Shown here: positions 40,130-52,689 of the stretch, in pieces | How the letters are laid out: every line of letters begins with the position of its first letter | Numbering within the stretch: the first letter of the stretch is position 1 | Assembly: GCF_002078875.1 (NCBI RefSeq) | Contig: NC_034413.1 | Coordinates: 58,772,433-58,836,432 of the forward strand | Source: Numida meleagris | Taxonomy: Eukaryota > Chordata > Aves > Galliformes > Numididae | Direction: 5' to 3' | DNA: 64,000 nt | Position numbers and translations under genes: made by a program | The notes under the pieces: generated by a model | Databases searched by the model: none | Told to the model about the DNA's origin: nothing | What the model saw: the letters and a program-made list of their open reading frames with translations, nothing else

Positions 40130-42070
40130 AGACTGGACAGCAATGCAGACTTCCAATCCGGCAGAATTCTGAATTCAAATCTTCTCTTCTCCCTAATGTT
40201 CCATCTATAGTTTGTTGTAAATAATTAGGCCATAATACAGACTTCTAGAACCAAGAATGTTCAAAAATGGTTAGGAGGAAGAATGCTTTTGTGTTCAGCC
40301 TTTCTCTGGATTAACCATGTAGGATGGAATTCGGATCAACTGTGTTGACAAATAGCACAGAGGATTTGCTTCTTGTCTATATTCTCTTTTAATTTGCTAT
40401 CTCTTCCCAACTGCTGTTGCTACAGCCAGTCTGGATTTCAGCTCTGCACCAGCAGTATTTCACCCTCTGAGCCTTTGAACAACTTTTCTAACTTCTTGAA
40501 ATCAATTTTGTAAATTTAAACTCTCTCAGGATCCTATCCTAGATTAGTGAAATGTGTAATATGATTCAGAAAATAAAAATGCTTCTTCCCTGTAAAACTG
40601 TTATTAAAACTGTTATTAGAGCTTCCAGACAAGGAGAGCACACTGGGTGTTTCACTAAATGTGAAAGCTGCAATCCCCACAGGCTTCAGCAGTGCTCATG
40701 CCTTTCAGTTACCGGGAGAATTTCTGAATTTCAGAATGGTATTTTCCTACACAGCAGGCTTCTTACTTCCCCTTCACGGCAGTTGCACTGATATACTGAA
40801 TTCAGCTATAAAAAAATCACTTTTGTCAATTGTGAATCTAGCCCTCTTTTTTCTTTTTTAATCCACTTTGTCTTTTTCACTTAGATCATATAGCGCAGAC
40901 ATAAATTTAAGGCTATCCAGAGAATTGTACTGGAAGACACCACTTTAATCTTCACTAGGCCACACATAGTTTTTATTTATGTGTTGAATATATTACAGAC
41001 AATCATTACGTAAAATAAAGACCCACCTTTCTTATTATGTTTGTGTCTTTACCTTAAATAGTTTTATGGCATGACCACAGACTTACACTTGTCATGTATA
41101 GGATACTGAAGATAAGGAAGACACTTAGAGTAATATGATTGATTTATACTGCAGCCCAGACCTGGAGACAATGAAAGCACTGAGATCCCTCAGAGCACCT
41201 CTTCCATATACCAGAAGAGTCTTCTGTTTCAACGGACAAATTTACATCAAATAGACCACTTAATCTCAAACAATCTGTTCTTCCAAGAAAAAAGCAAAAT
41301 TCTTTCTTTCCTCTTAATTCCTAGATAAGCCTATACTTTTATACTCTTTGTTAAATCAATGAGTCTCACCAATTCAATCTACCACTATAGGCACACCAAG
41401 TGAAATTCACATCTGCCTGAATTTTGTCATAGTTAAATTTGCAGATTTGATGAGTAGAGTCAGTATTTTCTCCATACAGGTTAACAAACATGAACATACA
41501 GAGATGAAAACAAAGGGTCCATATAACAGAGACTTTCCAACAACTCTAACAATCTGACCCTTCCTATAGAAAGCAGTAACATTAGATAAGCCTCCAGCTC
41601 TCAAAGTAATGCCTGAAAGACTGCTTTCAGTGCCTAAGCTTCCAACCTATTTCCAGAACATTGTCACTACTCTCTTAATTATTTGAAATGTGAAATTTTT
41701 CAGCACTTTAATTTTCATTTATTACAACTTAGATTTAAAAGCAAAGAAAATCAGAGCCTATTATCCCATATACTAACTTCAGAGTACATATTTCCAGAAT
41801 AAATATTTAAATGTTAAAAGTTCATAGGAAGCAAAGGAGAAATTACAAAATACATAAAAATGTTTATTTCCAGTCTGTCTTTGATGAGAAAAGCTGGGCT
41901 TCCTCTCAGATTCCAACATTGGAGAGATTCATATCAGTATGCGACAAACATGAAATGTGTCTTTGGTAGATACAGATATTTAATCATAATATTTTCCTAC
42001 CAAATGGTCAATATGCCAGATGAGCTGTACCATATTGATTGTATGCCGTAATGAAGTGTATCATCATTGT

Positions 42071-42738
42071 CAGTTGATGAAAGATTCAACACAAGCCAGC
42101 AATGTGAGTATGCAGCCCAAAAGGCCAACCGCATCCTGGGTTGCATCAAGAGAAGCATGACCAGCAGGTCAAGAGAAGTGATTTTGCCCCTCTACTCTGC
42201 TCTCGTGAGACCCCATCTGGAGCACTGCATCCAGTTCTGAGGCCCCCAGCACAAGAAGGACATTGAGCTGTTGGAGCATGTCCAGAGGAGGGCCACAAAG
42301 ATTATCAGAGGGCTGCAGCACCTCCTCTATGAGGACAGGCTGAGAGAGTTGCGGCTCTTCAGCCTCGAGAAGAGAAGGCTCCAGGGGGACCTTATGGCAG
42401 CCTTCCATTACCTGAAGGGGGACTAAAGAAAAGCTGGTGAGGGACTTTTTCGAAGGGCATGTAGCAACAGGACAAGGGGAAATGATTTTAAGCTAACAGG
42501 GGTTAGATTTAGACTAGATACTAGGAAGAAATTCTTCACTCTGAGAGTGATGAAACACTGGAACAGGTTGCCCAGCAAGGCTGTCGATACCCCCTCCCTG
42601 GAAGCATTCAAAACCAGGCTGGATGGGGCTTTGAGCAACCTGGTCTAGAGGGAGGTGTCCCTGCCTATAGCAGGGGCATTGGAGCTAGATGATCTTAAAG
42701 GTCCCTTCCAACCCAAACCATTCTACAATTCTATGATA
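42071..42738 (+). mobile_element. CR1 LINE 3' fragment, degraded
   Basis: The plus strand covers the same ORF2 tail as the 39.3-kb copy (CATCCTGGGTTGCATCAAGA, then CCCCATCTGGAGCACTGCAT, ending ATTCTACAATTCTATGAT) but with stop codons, for example TGA after CCAGTTC near 42240. It is about 670 bp, 5'-truncated and antisense to CNTNAP5. Open frames on the opposite strand at 42169-42638 are shadows of it. Confidence 0.92.
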
Positions 42739-43166
42739 TCTTCATTATAAATGTGCTATAATGGCTAACAAGAAAAACTGTAGATGTTCTGCATAAACAA
42801 AAACAGCTATTATATTAAGATGACATGTTCTGATGAATCAAATAATTTTTCCTTCTCTTTCATTTCTAAAACTTCAAAGCAATCAAACATTGTTTATGCA
42901 TAAAATTTAATCATTTTATCAATCTGTATTTTGATTGGATTTGCATACTCTATTTCCTACAAGTCAGTGTGAGGAGAGCCTCATGTAATTGAAACCATTT
43001 CCCCTCCAGTCCTTCTATCTTTGCTGTAATATTTTCTATTAGTAGCTCTATTATGCCTAATATCTGTAATGTTGGCAGATTAGAATTTTCACTTAATGCA
43101 ATCTGTATTTATAAACCACTAGGATGAAAAAAAGAACAAACACAAGAAAGAGAAAACAATAATTAC

Positions 43167-43338
43167 CTGTCTTTGATGTCACACAGATCAATGTGTAAAT
43201 CACTAAAATTCCCCAGGGAGCCTTGCTGAACTAAAATGAGGTCCTTGGGCTGGTTATCAATAAAGATGAGCCTCATACAGCCTTGAAAAGCAGTAATGGG
43301 ATTTAAACATTGGGAATCAGTGAAGTTGTCAGGGCATC
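43167..43338 (-). CDS. CNTNAP5: CNTNAP5 exon D: C-terminal part of laminin G domain 2
   Basis: This 172-bp exon completes the FGG turn and reads [18 protein letters not shown], then [17 protein letters not shown], ending LCDIKD plus two bases of an Arg codon. The acceptor is ttttcccacag and the donor is GTAATT. The segment [13 protein letters not shown] closes laminin G 2. Its cysteines (GCP, SQC, QGC, DLC) are in the family-typical places. NFT and NFS are possible N-glycosylation sites. It starts in phase 1 and ends in phase 2; together with the following 107-bp exon it adds 279 bp, so only joint loss of the two would keep the frame. An 18.1-kb intron follows it. Confidence 0.94.
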
Positions 43339-44412
43339 CTGTGGGAAAAAAAAAAGAGGCAGAAAAGAATATTGGAATGTTCATCTTTTTATGTTGGGAT
43401 TTCCTAATGCACAAGCTCAGAGGCTCATTATACTGAGTGTTTTTTGTGCTACACAACGTTTTGTGCTATAAATCCTAGAGTAAGAAAAATATAAAAGAGG
43501 AGAAAAATAAAGGCAAGATATCTGCTACAGGAGATACAGGTATCAGGTTCTCAGACATGTTAAGCAAATCAAAATGTACTTTTTTCCATCTTCTTTAAGC
43601 TCCACAGTTGACAGCAATTGACTCCCATAAGAAAAGCTATGTAAATTATAAAATTATTATGGGTTAAACTCTGCTGCTGAGACAAGGCACACAGTAAAAT
43701 CCTGGGGACAGCAAGCAAGAAAATCATTTATGTCTGGAACTTCTCAGTATTTGGCCAGCTCTGTGATTCAAAGCCTCCTATGCATTATTACTTTGTGCTG
43801 TATCAAGAGGGTTCACCAAGATCAGAACCTCACTGCGGTAAGCACAGTGCAGAAGTATAACAGAGCTAAAGGGAAAGTTGATGATGCTCCCTTTATCTAC
43901 ATCAATATTTACACTCCAAAAAGCAGGAAGCAATACTTTTCAAGACTGTTCTTCCTGTTTTTAGAATTGAGTTAAACCTACATTCATTTCCATAAGAGCA
44001 CAGTACCTCATACCTTTGTAGATTTGAGCCACATGTCAATTGTGTTCCAAAGTCTTAAGTCATTGAGCCTAATCAGCACAGTGATACAGGAATTTTTATA
44101 ATACTGGTAGTACTCAAGTCTTTTAACTAGAAAAAAAAATGTGGCTAATGCAGCTATGTAGCTTTTCAATATTTTGCCAGTTAGCTGTAGCTACTCCTTG
44201 GCTAGCTCACTTTTACAGCTATGATAGCTTTTTCCCTCTTTCTCTCCTTCCTCTCTTGACCAAGACCTTTGATCTTCCCACAACACTGTATGCAACGCAA
44301 TAGGTGGTCAAAAATCAGTTATTACAGAATTTGCTCTTAGAAGACATCAGTGATCAGCATCTGAAAATTTACATCATGAAAACCTGCCACATGTCCATCT
44401 GAAACAACCTAC
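43339..44412 (-). other. CNTNAP5: Intron between exons C and D
   Basis: A 1.07-kb intron inside the laminin G 2 coding region. No repeat or coding potential was seen. Its ends are GTAGGT and cccacag on the minus strand. Confidence 0.85.
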
Positions 44413-44562
44413 CTCCAAAATAGTAGCTGTTCCCTGAGTAGATTCTTGAGACAGTGGTCGCATGGCTAGCAGTGGCAGCATTGTTATCCAGTGTCAGGGT
44501 AATGCGATGTCTTCTGGCGTTGATGTTAAGTGAATGCCAAAGCCCATCATGGAGATTGGTGC
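44413..44562 (-). CDS. CNTNAP5: CNTNAP5 exon C: middle of laminin G domain 2
   Basis: This 150-bp exon completes a split Gly codon and reads [18 protein letters not shown] through [10 protein letters not shown] to [10 protein letters not shown]. The acceptor is tttttttccag and the donor is GTAGGT. The pattern DGLWHSLNI...ITLTLD...YFGG is the standard core of a laminin G domain: the WH strand, the LTLD strand and the FGG turn. It is phase 1 at both ends, so skipping this exon would keep the frame but remove the core of the domain. The variable stretch between LTLD and IYSG is the least family-conserved part. It is only 1.07 kb from the next exon, the shortest intron in the window. Confidence 0.94.
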
Positions 44563-47500
44563 CTGGAAAAAAAAATATATGTAAGAAAACATGAAGGGTG
44601 ATAAAAGAGGCTCAGGATATAACTATATTTTTCAAATCTTTGGTTCCAACTTGTGACTCTAAAAGTGCAGCAGAACCCAACGTGGTCAAAACTGGCAGTT
44701 TGAAAGAATCCTTTACGTCTGGAAGTAAACTGCCATAGAAGAAAAGTCCCAAGAAGGGGAAAGTTTTTGAGAATATGTAAGCAGATCATATCAATCCAAC
44801 CCGCTAGTTATACTGCAGGCACTCAGCAGACTGGCAGGGCCCTTTACATTTATGGTAGTACATTATTAACATTTCTGGGGGATTATATCTACTTTGAGTC
44901 TATTAGGAAAAGCTTATAGCTCACAGAAACGTGCAGAGCAGATCTCTGTTGCATTTCTGGGAATAAGCACATGACTGAGATTAGATTCAGTCTAGATTAG
45001 ATGGTCATACCTTGTATCAATCACCATATGAAAGCTGACAACCTCAAATAGGTTTCAGTAGCATTTGTTCTTCAAACACTTCAGCAATAAGTTAGTATAG
45101 TCTTACTGGACAGATGTACCAAAGTCTCTTATATATTGTATTTTTACATGAATTTTCTGAGCTGGGATTATTGGTCCACCCAGAAACCTACAAAGGGATG
45201 TGGGAGACGATGATACTGAGTAGCCTTTCTGTTACGCGCTCATGCAAAGTGGTAAATAACTTCTCTCCATATTCTGAAAATCAGCGTTGCATCTCAGTGC
45301 TCTTGAAATGGCACCATGAAGTTAAAAAGAAACTCCACATCATCTACTCTAAGAATCAGGAAAACTAGCGAGCAAACTTATAAACTCACGTACAGTGGTG
45401 AAGATCGAAAGTAACCTAATCACAGTTTGACACATGCTACCATCAAGCTGCAGTCGCTGAGACCAGGCTGAGGCAATTAGCATTTACTCCCCTCTCTAAT
45501 TGGATATTTTTCGTTTTTGTAGCTTTCGGAAGAAACAAACGAGCACTTAGTGACACAAAGAGGTGTGAGATCAGCTCAAAACAAAATAAAAAAAAAAATG
45601 TGGGTGTTAAGTGTATGAAAAGCCATTTCATTATGCATTTGGAAATGAGACAATTTCCAGAGTAATGGCTGCTAACGCACACACAATTTTCATAGAATAA
45701 GACAGAGAAACATGGATGAGTTTTCAGCTAGAACAAGTCAATTTTGAAGTGAAATATGGCAGTTAAAATTGAAAAGATGTCATGACAAAACAGGTTACAT
45801 TTGGGTCAAAACCAGGTCCATTCTTGAGCAAGCATGAGTCTACTGTGAGAACCCAACATATGTAGGAGGTGGCATTTGCAATTTTTGCATATTTTCCATG
45901 TGCAAGTAGGCAGTTTAGCAGTGTTTGGATGGCACCAAAGCCTGGGATGAGGTTCATAATTTCAGAACTACATAAAAACAAATACAACCAAATATTGACA
46001 TTGTCTCAGGTTTGTCAACAATCTCATTAGGACTGCAATAAAGGCTGGAAACTCAGTTTTCAGCATTCTGTTGTGGCAATTCACATGAATAAGGATAGAT
46101 GCACGACTGCCTCATTTTCTTTTACAAAAGGGAATGAAACAGCTCTGCTTTGACAGCTCTGTCAGATTTTCTCTGTACTTCTTTTAATAGACATCTGCCC
46201 TCTTTAATTCTGCACTGGGAATATTTTAATATTACATGTTTTTAAACAGACGCTCTTAGAAAATACTGTTATTATTCTTCAGACCTCTGAGTTCCATCAG
46301 TCTATTATCCATTCACATTTGGAAACCAAGTATTCACTACGTGGAAATAAATTTCCCAGTCTCCAATTCAGCACAGCTGCATAGCAATATGGGATGCGCA
46401 CGGCCCTAAGATAGAATATTTCTGCTCAGGTCACCTGTATGGCATATATGGGTGTCAACGGTTTACGGGCGTTAGGCCCGATTCCGTGACAAAGGGGACG
46501 GGGGACCCAAGGGCCCACGTCCCGGGAAAAGGGGAAAGGGGAAAAGGGTAGGGAGATGGCCCTGAGAGCAAAGAACAGCGGCAACAATCTGAGGAGAAAC
46601 AAACTAATTTACTAAATAAAATATCGGAATGCAAAACAACACACTATAATACAATATAATTACAATTTAAGCTGATAAATCCAACACAGAGAGAGAGAAT
46701 GTCCCAAAGTCAAGGTAGGCCTTACTCTACTACCGACGATAAGACGGCTGGAGAGCGAGGTGCTGCCAAGACGAGAGACGGCGGAAAAAGGGACGAGGTC
46801 TCGTGATCTGCAAGTTTTTATACTGCGAGTTTCTATCTTTTCCCTCCGGCTGGAAAATGGTAACAAAGGAGCAAAGTACCGTGGGGACTGTAGTAGTCCT
46901 TCTCTTCTGAGAACTAGGTATGTCCACTACATGATGTTATGATGTGGAATACCAATAACCGAAAATCACAAAACCATGACAATGGGTCACACTGAGATGG
47001 CAGCTGGGCCACTCTGGTTGTACAGTCTGAAGTTATTTCTTTGTTGTTTCTTGAAGCCAAATCACAATATTCTGTTCAGTGCCTACAAGCAATTTCTCCT
47101 GAATTTTAAGCTAGAGATACATCCTCATTTCACCCACGTGCATCTTTCCAGTTGCACAAAACAGCTTGCAAACTGGCTAAGGAGGAACTGTAAGGAGAGG
47201 AAGCCCATGTCTGTCTGAGTGTAGCATGAAGGGTAGTATTCTCATGTAAAGCAACAGTTAGAGGAAGGAAGAAAATCAGCTCTGAAGCTGTGTTAACTTG
47301 CGCTGAAAGGCACTGCTGCCAAACTGGCTTCCAGCTGACTTCAGCACAATATGAGGACAAGAAGCACGAAGGTCTTCATGTGACCTGACTGAAGAAGATT
47401 TAGCATGACTTAGAAAACACAGCGACTGAGATAACTGTCGAGCACAATTAGTCTGAAGATCTCAGGATGCCAACTTTCCATATTCAGATATATCTCAAAC

Positions 47501-47653
47501 TGCACAGAACTGTTCTGCCACTGAAAAGTGAGAAAGAATTTGTAAACAGAAAGGAAAGTTCAGTACTTCCTTACTTTGATATCCTTTCTTCCTGCGGAGT
47601 CAAGACCTTGGTGTTTTAACAGGGAAAGGTGAGAGAAAACAAAAATAAAGTAC
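44563..47653 (-). other. CNTNAP5: Intron between exons B and C
   Basis: A 3.1-kb intron containing one solo LTR in sense orientation at 46453-46981. The remainder is unique-looking AT-rich sequence. Confidence 0.85.
46453..46981 (-). mobile_element. Solo endogenous retroviral LTR, copy 1
   Basis: This is a 529-bp element reading TGTCATGG...TTGACA on the minus strand, i.e. with TG...CA ends, and no internal viral sequence next to it. It is bounded by an exact 5-bp duplication, ATGGG, at 46448-46452 and 46982-46986. A TATAAAAA box lies on the minus strand at 46815-46822. No canonical AATAAA was seen downstream of it on that strand. It is the same family as the LTR at 50.6 kb: both share the first 55 bases or so and the block around CAGAT..GTGCCGCTGTT. 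It lies in sense with CNTNAP5, within the B-C intron. A 5-bp duplication suits class III or class I avian ERVs better than the 6-bp alpharetrovirus type; I cannot name the family. Confidence 0.88.
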
Positions 47654-47918
47654 CTTCACTGATTTCCACTGGGTCTTCTGCCACTTTCTGAATAAGAAGT
47701 GTCAGTCTCCCACCGTGGAGGTAAACCAAAAGAGATCCTGAATTTTCAGACAATTCGGTGGACAGGAGTAAGCCATCTTTATTCCATGTTCGAAACTGAA
47801 AACTGACTGACAACCCATCAATTTGAGGAGTGCCAGGCAGTAACAAGTAGCTTCTACTGGAGCTGACAAAGGTGATGGGAACAATTTGTGGTTCTGAGCA
47901 GGAAAAGGTCACGTTCCC
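47654..47918 (-). CDS. CNTNAP5: CNTNAP5 exon B: N-terminal part of laminin G domain 2
   Basis: This 265-bp exon encodes 88 codons plus one base, starting [17 protein letters not shown] and ending PVEISE before a split Gly codon. The acceptor is attgtttgcag and the donor is GTACTT. It carries the beta-sandwich start of laminin G 2, with the characteristic [16 protein letters not shown] strand pair found in neurexin/Caspr laminin G domains. NVT near the start is a possible N-glycosylation site. Phase is 0 at the 5' side and 1 at the 3' side, and both fit the neighbouring exons. No stop or frameshift is present. A solo LTR lies in the intron downstream of it and another in the intron upstream. 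Confidence 0.94.
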
Positions 47919-49858
47919 CTGCAAACAATAAAAAAAACCCAAACATTATTAATATGATAACTTTTTCAGTCTTAAAAAAATCCATATTTAAATAAACTCA
48001 TTGGATTTCTAATGGTGCTAAAGCTTGAAATAGGTATTTTTATTCAGAGATAAAGCTTTGGATCTCATTAGGGTATGTATCTGTTTGTTTAAGGAAAACA
48101 TATATGAAAGTTTGTACTTTCACTTCAAAAAGAAAATAAATACATATGTACATAAAACAAAAATCTCAGTTCTTAGAAGGATTTAGACATCCTCTAAATG
48201 TTCTGTACCAAGTCCATGCCTGGGTGCAGAAGGGCATATTTGCGGCATGTCAGTGCTAGCCCAGACAGACCAACTCCATGTGGCTGCCTCTGCTCTGTGT
48301 TTCCAAGAGCCTCTGATTTCAATTTTTTTAAGTTCAAGTTTGTCATTGGGATCTATGTCAACTTCAGTAACTGATACTAAAGCTCTAGCAAATTTTCCTG
48401 AACCTTCACATGCTGTGGAATGTGATACAAAGGTCTTGTACTGGCTCTGTACTAATGGGATTACATAGCTGTGAGTGAAGAAAGCTGCAACTGAAAAAAG
48501 GAAGCATCTTCACATGCAGAGGGATCCTCCCAAATAGACTAGATATATTCTAAATATAAGCCAAAATATAGCTGTTAATAATAATACTTTTTTTTTGCCC
48601 ACGTACACCAATACCATAAAACCTTAAATTCAAGTCTCCCACATTCACTTGAATGTATTGTAAGGGGCCAAACATGAGGCAATATTCCTGGCTTTATTCC
48701 AAATATTCAATATATAACCTGCAGTAGCAGTACTGGTGATGTTTTCATTCACCCAGTGTAGCAGAGCCTTTAAAGGACATGACACAGCCTTATGCTACTC
48801 CAAATAAAAAGAGTCCACTTAATAACATCACAGTTAGAAATGATTATTAACAAAAAGTCAAAATTCATAAGAAAATTCAAAGTAAAAGTCACTTAAATAC
48901 AGTACTTATAGTGGAACGAAACAATATTTATTAGATTTCTTGGCCAATACTAGGTCTCACTATTTACAGGGGAAATTTCAACGAATTATTAAAATGTTAA
49001 GTATGCAGCAATAATGGTGAAATCCAACATCATTTCAACACTAAATTTAATTTATTACCTCAGTCTTTCAACCCTGATACCAATGGTGTTATTTGCCACC
49101 ACATTTACTCAAAGCAATTAGCAGAATCTGTACCGGCACATATCACTGTGGTAGAAGAACCCACTCTGCTGTTTTGTTCAGCCATTGTATATTACCAACC
49201 AGGTCATTCAAGCCATACAATAAAACCTTAACTACATATAAAGACAGAATACATTCAAGGAGCTATGTCTTATGTCTTTCAAAGCCACTCCAGGAAAGTG
49301 TTGCAGCCCGGTTGCTTTGAACTAGCCTTTCTAAAATACCAACAGGAATCTGATAAAAACATCTGAGTAAAAGGCTTTCTCCATGGTACCGCTTCTCATC
49401 AGAGCTGGTACCTTGCTCTAACAGGATAATTATAATGAACAGCACTTGATGGATGTGTAGAAGTTGTACAGTGCTCGGGGAATTCCTTACTGAAATCTAA
49501 GACAGCTAATGGAACTAGTTCCCTATTGCTTTCAAATGTCTTTCTAACCTTTATTCTAAAATGGAAAATAAATAAAGTGCCAGAAAGAGACTGAGTTTAT
49601 CTCTGCATGAAACAACCTTTGACAGATATATATCTATATCAATTTATGTATTCCCTGCCTTGTTAGGCGAATGCTACAGAGAAGATTTAAGAATGCAAAA
49701 GGTATCCATGGGCATATCATGTTAAAATGAGTTTTGAAATATAATCCAAAGCTTATCCAAACTTATCTGAACATTAGTCAGGTGGGAAGTAAAACGGAAA
49801 TTTGCTCTCTCAGCCTTTACTACTACCCGCTGGGCTCTGTCTGCGTAAGAGATGCCAC

Positions 49859-49932
49859 AGGTTTTTTGGTTTGTTTGTTTGCTTGGATGTTTTTTCTTTG
49901 TTGTTGTTGTGGTTATTGCTGTTGCTGTATTT
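49859..49932 (+). repeat. GT/T-rich low-complexity stretch (TTG and GTTT units)
   Basis: Units of GTTT (49870-49881) and TTG (49900-49930) make an imperfect simple repeat. The overlapping open frames on both strands are products of this low complexity. Confidence 0.75.
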
Positions 49933-50560
49933 CTACCTCCATTTTCAATCAAATTCATGACAGACAGACATATTACAGAAAGCAGTCAACTGCAAAGTTA
50001 TAAACAAATACAGATAACTTTCTCTAGAGCATTTTAAATGTTTACAAATTGAAATGTGATGACAAATCTTCTTTGGAATCTTAGACATTTACAGTGATTT
50101 AAGTATCTCCAAACAAAGTAGTAAAGACATTTACAGATCTTATAAATACACAGTATTGGAGATTGGAGGAAGTTTTAAATGCTGTCTGAGTTTGCCCTCA
50201 AGTCTCTTCTTCACTCACTTCACTGGCAATGGGATGCTGTAACAAAATGCAAGACTATGGAGGGAAGGATTTGCAACATTCATGCAGAATATTTGTCTCG
50301 AAGTTCTTTGTAGATTTTACCTACCAGCAGAACAAACTATGACTAGACTGACTTAAAGCCAATGAAGATGAAAACTAGAGATGAAAAAAGGTGTTTGCAA
50401 TGCATAACAAACTTTCAGATGACCTTAAAATAAGCCAGTAGTAAATATATTTTCAGCTGTTTGTAATAATATCATAGGTTTCAAAGGAAATTATCCCTGA
50501 TGCGCACACATAGGCCAAAATGTAAGGCCAAGTTTCCATCTGCTTTTGATATCAGATTCT

Positions 50561-51119
50561 TGTCACGGTATTGTCTAAGGGTCTGCGTCCGTGACAAGGG
50601 GGGACAGGCCCAAAAGAAAAAAAACGAGAAAAGAGGAAGGAAAGAAAAAAAAATCGCCGGCGATAAGAGCCAGCCCCCGGGCGGTCCGGCGGCTAAAGCG
50701 GCAGAGAAGCCGCGGAGCCGCAACCTGGGAAGAGGGGGACCCGTAGACGGATCTAACACAAAAAAAACAGCGGCACCGATCTGAGGAGGAACAACTAATT
50801 TTACTAAATATATCAAAATGAGGCTAGTAGAATTATGATAGAGGGTTTACAGGCTGAAAATCTTACACAGTAAAATGCAGGAGGACCACGTGCTTTCTCC
50901 GCCAGGCTGGGAAGAACAGACCCCGCGTCTCCCACGTGGCTTCACCACCCCCTCTCCCGCAAAGACCCCTGGGGAGTGCACCTCCTCCCCTCCCCCTCAG
51001 AGGGCCACACCAAAAAAGGCAGTTTACAGTAACCGGGGAATTAACTCTTTAACTGCCCGTACCTTACATGATGTAATGATGTGGAATACCGACAACAAAA
51101 AAATCACAAAACCATAACA
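50561..51119 (-). mobile_element. Solo endogenous retroviral LTR, copy 2
   Basis: This is a 559-bp element reading TGTTATGG...CGTGACA on the minus strand, with an exact 5-bp duplication, ATTCT, at 50556-50560 and 51120-51124. Its ends and one internal block match the LTR at 46.5 kb, but the middle parts differ strongly (GC-rich U3/U5 here), so the two are diverged members of one family. No clear TATA box was found. No internal retroviral genes flank it, which indicates recombination between two LTRs. It is in sense with CNTNAP5, inside the A-B intron. Confidence 0.88.
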
Positions 51120-51221
51120 ATTCTCAACACATACAACTAGTCTTAAACTCCTTCCAAAACTCAGCAACGCTCTCCAGTCATTAGCACTATACAGAAGTGT
51201 AATGGGATCTATACAGAAAAC

Positions 51222-51745
51222 TTGTAGTGGGGCAGGATTTGCAAGAAAGCATGGAGTTAACCCACGGCCTATTTCTGGGACATTCCGGAAGGACCTATGC
51301 TCTCCTTGCCGTGCTCAGCCAGCAGACTTCAGGCATTGTAGCCCCCTGTGACTAAAAATATGTGTGAAGAGTAAGCAGATGGGAGCACATCAAGTCTTTG
51401 CTGCCATGCTCTGTGTACATTTTGGGAAGTGTTGCTCTGGCTTTCAGGGTGGGGGTTGGAATTTCTTTCAAAAAGGTAATTTTGTTACCCTTGCTAAAGG
51501 ATTGAGATGTCTGGTGTAGGTTAAAACAAAAATTTTAGTCAGAGCTAAAAGCTAGCTAAAAGTTGGGAAAAAGAAAAGTTAAAGAAACCAACTTGCATCA
51601 TGGGAACTTAAATCAGTCAGACAAGCATATTAAGAAGGGAAACACACTCTGCCAGTAGGCCAGTGGCCATCCTTTCCATTCACCAGCACTCTTAAGCTGC
51701 CATCCTGAGGGTCCCCTCAGCTAGCTTGTTGGGGAAATAAACAGC
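51222..51745 (+). mobile_element. Possible truncated LTR of a different family
   Basis: Starting at TGTAGTGGGGCAGGATTTGC the sequence has a promoter-like CATATTAAGAAGGG (about 51626) and, about 110 bp further, GGGGAAATAAACAGCTGGGAC with an AATAAA signal (about 51736). This TATA-to-poly(A) spacing is LTR-like. No terminal duplication was found, and a CR1 tail follows at once. The call rests on organisation, not on a recognised family. Confidence 0.3.
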
Positions 51746-51802
51746 TGGGACTGGAACTAGATGATCTTTAAAGGTCCCTTCCAACTCATTTTATGATTCT
51801 GC
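51746..51802 (+). mobile_element. CR1 3' tail fragment
   Basis: GGGACTGGAACTAGATGATC, TTTAAAGGTCCCTTCCAACT and TTTTATGATTCTG are the last 55 bases or so of a CR1 element. It is antisense to CNTNAP5. Confidence 0.8.
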
Positions 51803-52689
51803 CTTCCTAGGGACAATAACACGAAAGTTTGAAAAGGAAACAATAGTAAATTACTTTGAAAATTTTTTGTTCACAAGTGGGACAGTTTCCACTTATAAAA
51901 ACTACTAAATTTGCCCTGAATGGTATCCTTAAAGAAATTATTCCAGCAGGTCTAGTCAGAAAAGTAAACAGTTCCCTCTAAACCTGCTTCTTATCAGGAA
52001 TATTTTGTTTTAATTGGAAGCAGTTCTGGAACTCTCCAGGGCATGTGCAAGATTTCTGGCAGACACTTGATTTTATAACTGAACCCCATTTAACTGAAAA
52101 GCAAATGTTCATTGGCTAGAAAATGGGATAAGAAGACTGTAATCCCTAAAGATGATCAGCTCTACACAGCTGCTGGGAACTCCAGCTATCATGTGGCATC
52201 TGAGAATTCCACTGAGTCCAGTGTCTCCAAACTGATTAACGACTGCTTTGATAAACAATTAAATCTTTCCAAAAGAGTTTTTACTATTCTTACATGAGAA
52301 ACTATCTAAGCCTATAAATTAGAGATATTCACAGTGTGTTCAATGGCTGCTATAACACTTAAGATTGCAGTCCTATAAGACAAGAGTGTAATCACCCCAG
52401 ATTTCTGCACAAGCTGTACAGTTGCAGAGGTTGCCCTTGTCTAAGTAAGCTGTTGAATGAACAAGTGACAGCCTGTTACAGCACTTTAAGGAAGAATCAG
52501 AATCTCTCCTATTAAAAAAAGAATGAAAGAACACAGTTGCTAAGTGATGAGGATAATAGTGGATTGCACAGAAGACGACCCTTTGAACCATAAGCCTGAT
52601 CTGAAACTGACTGGAGTATATCCAGTGACTTCTGTAGGACTTAAAACCTGTATAAGCTTAATGAACCATTTCAGCTTTTTCTGGCTGAA

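Noticed and set aside
42169..42638. Minus-strand open frames over the 42-kb CR1
   Set aside because: Shadow frames of a CR1 fragment.
46541..46552. Repeated GGGGAAA units that might be called a satellite
   Set aside because: They lie inside the first solo LTR and are part of it.
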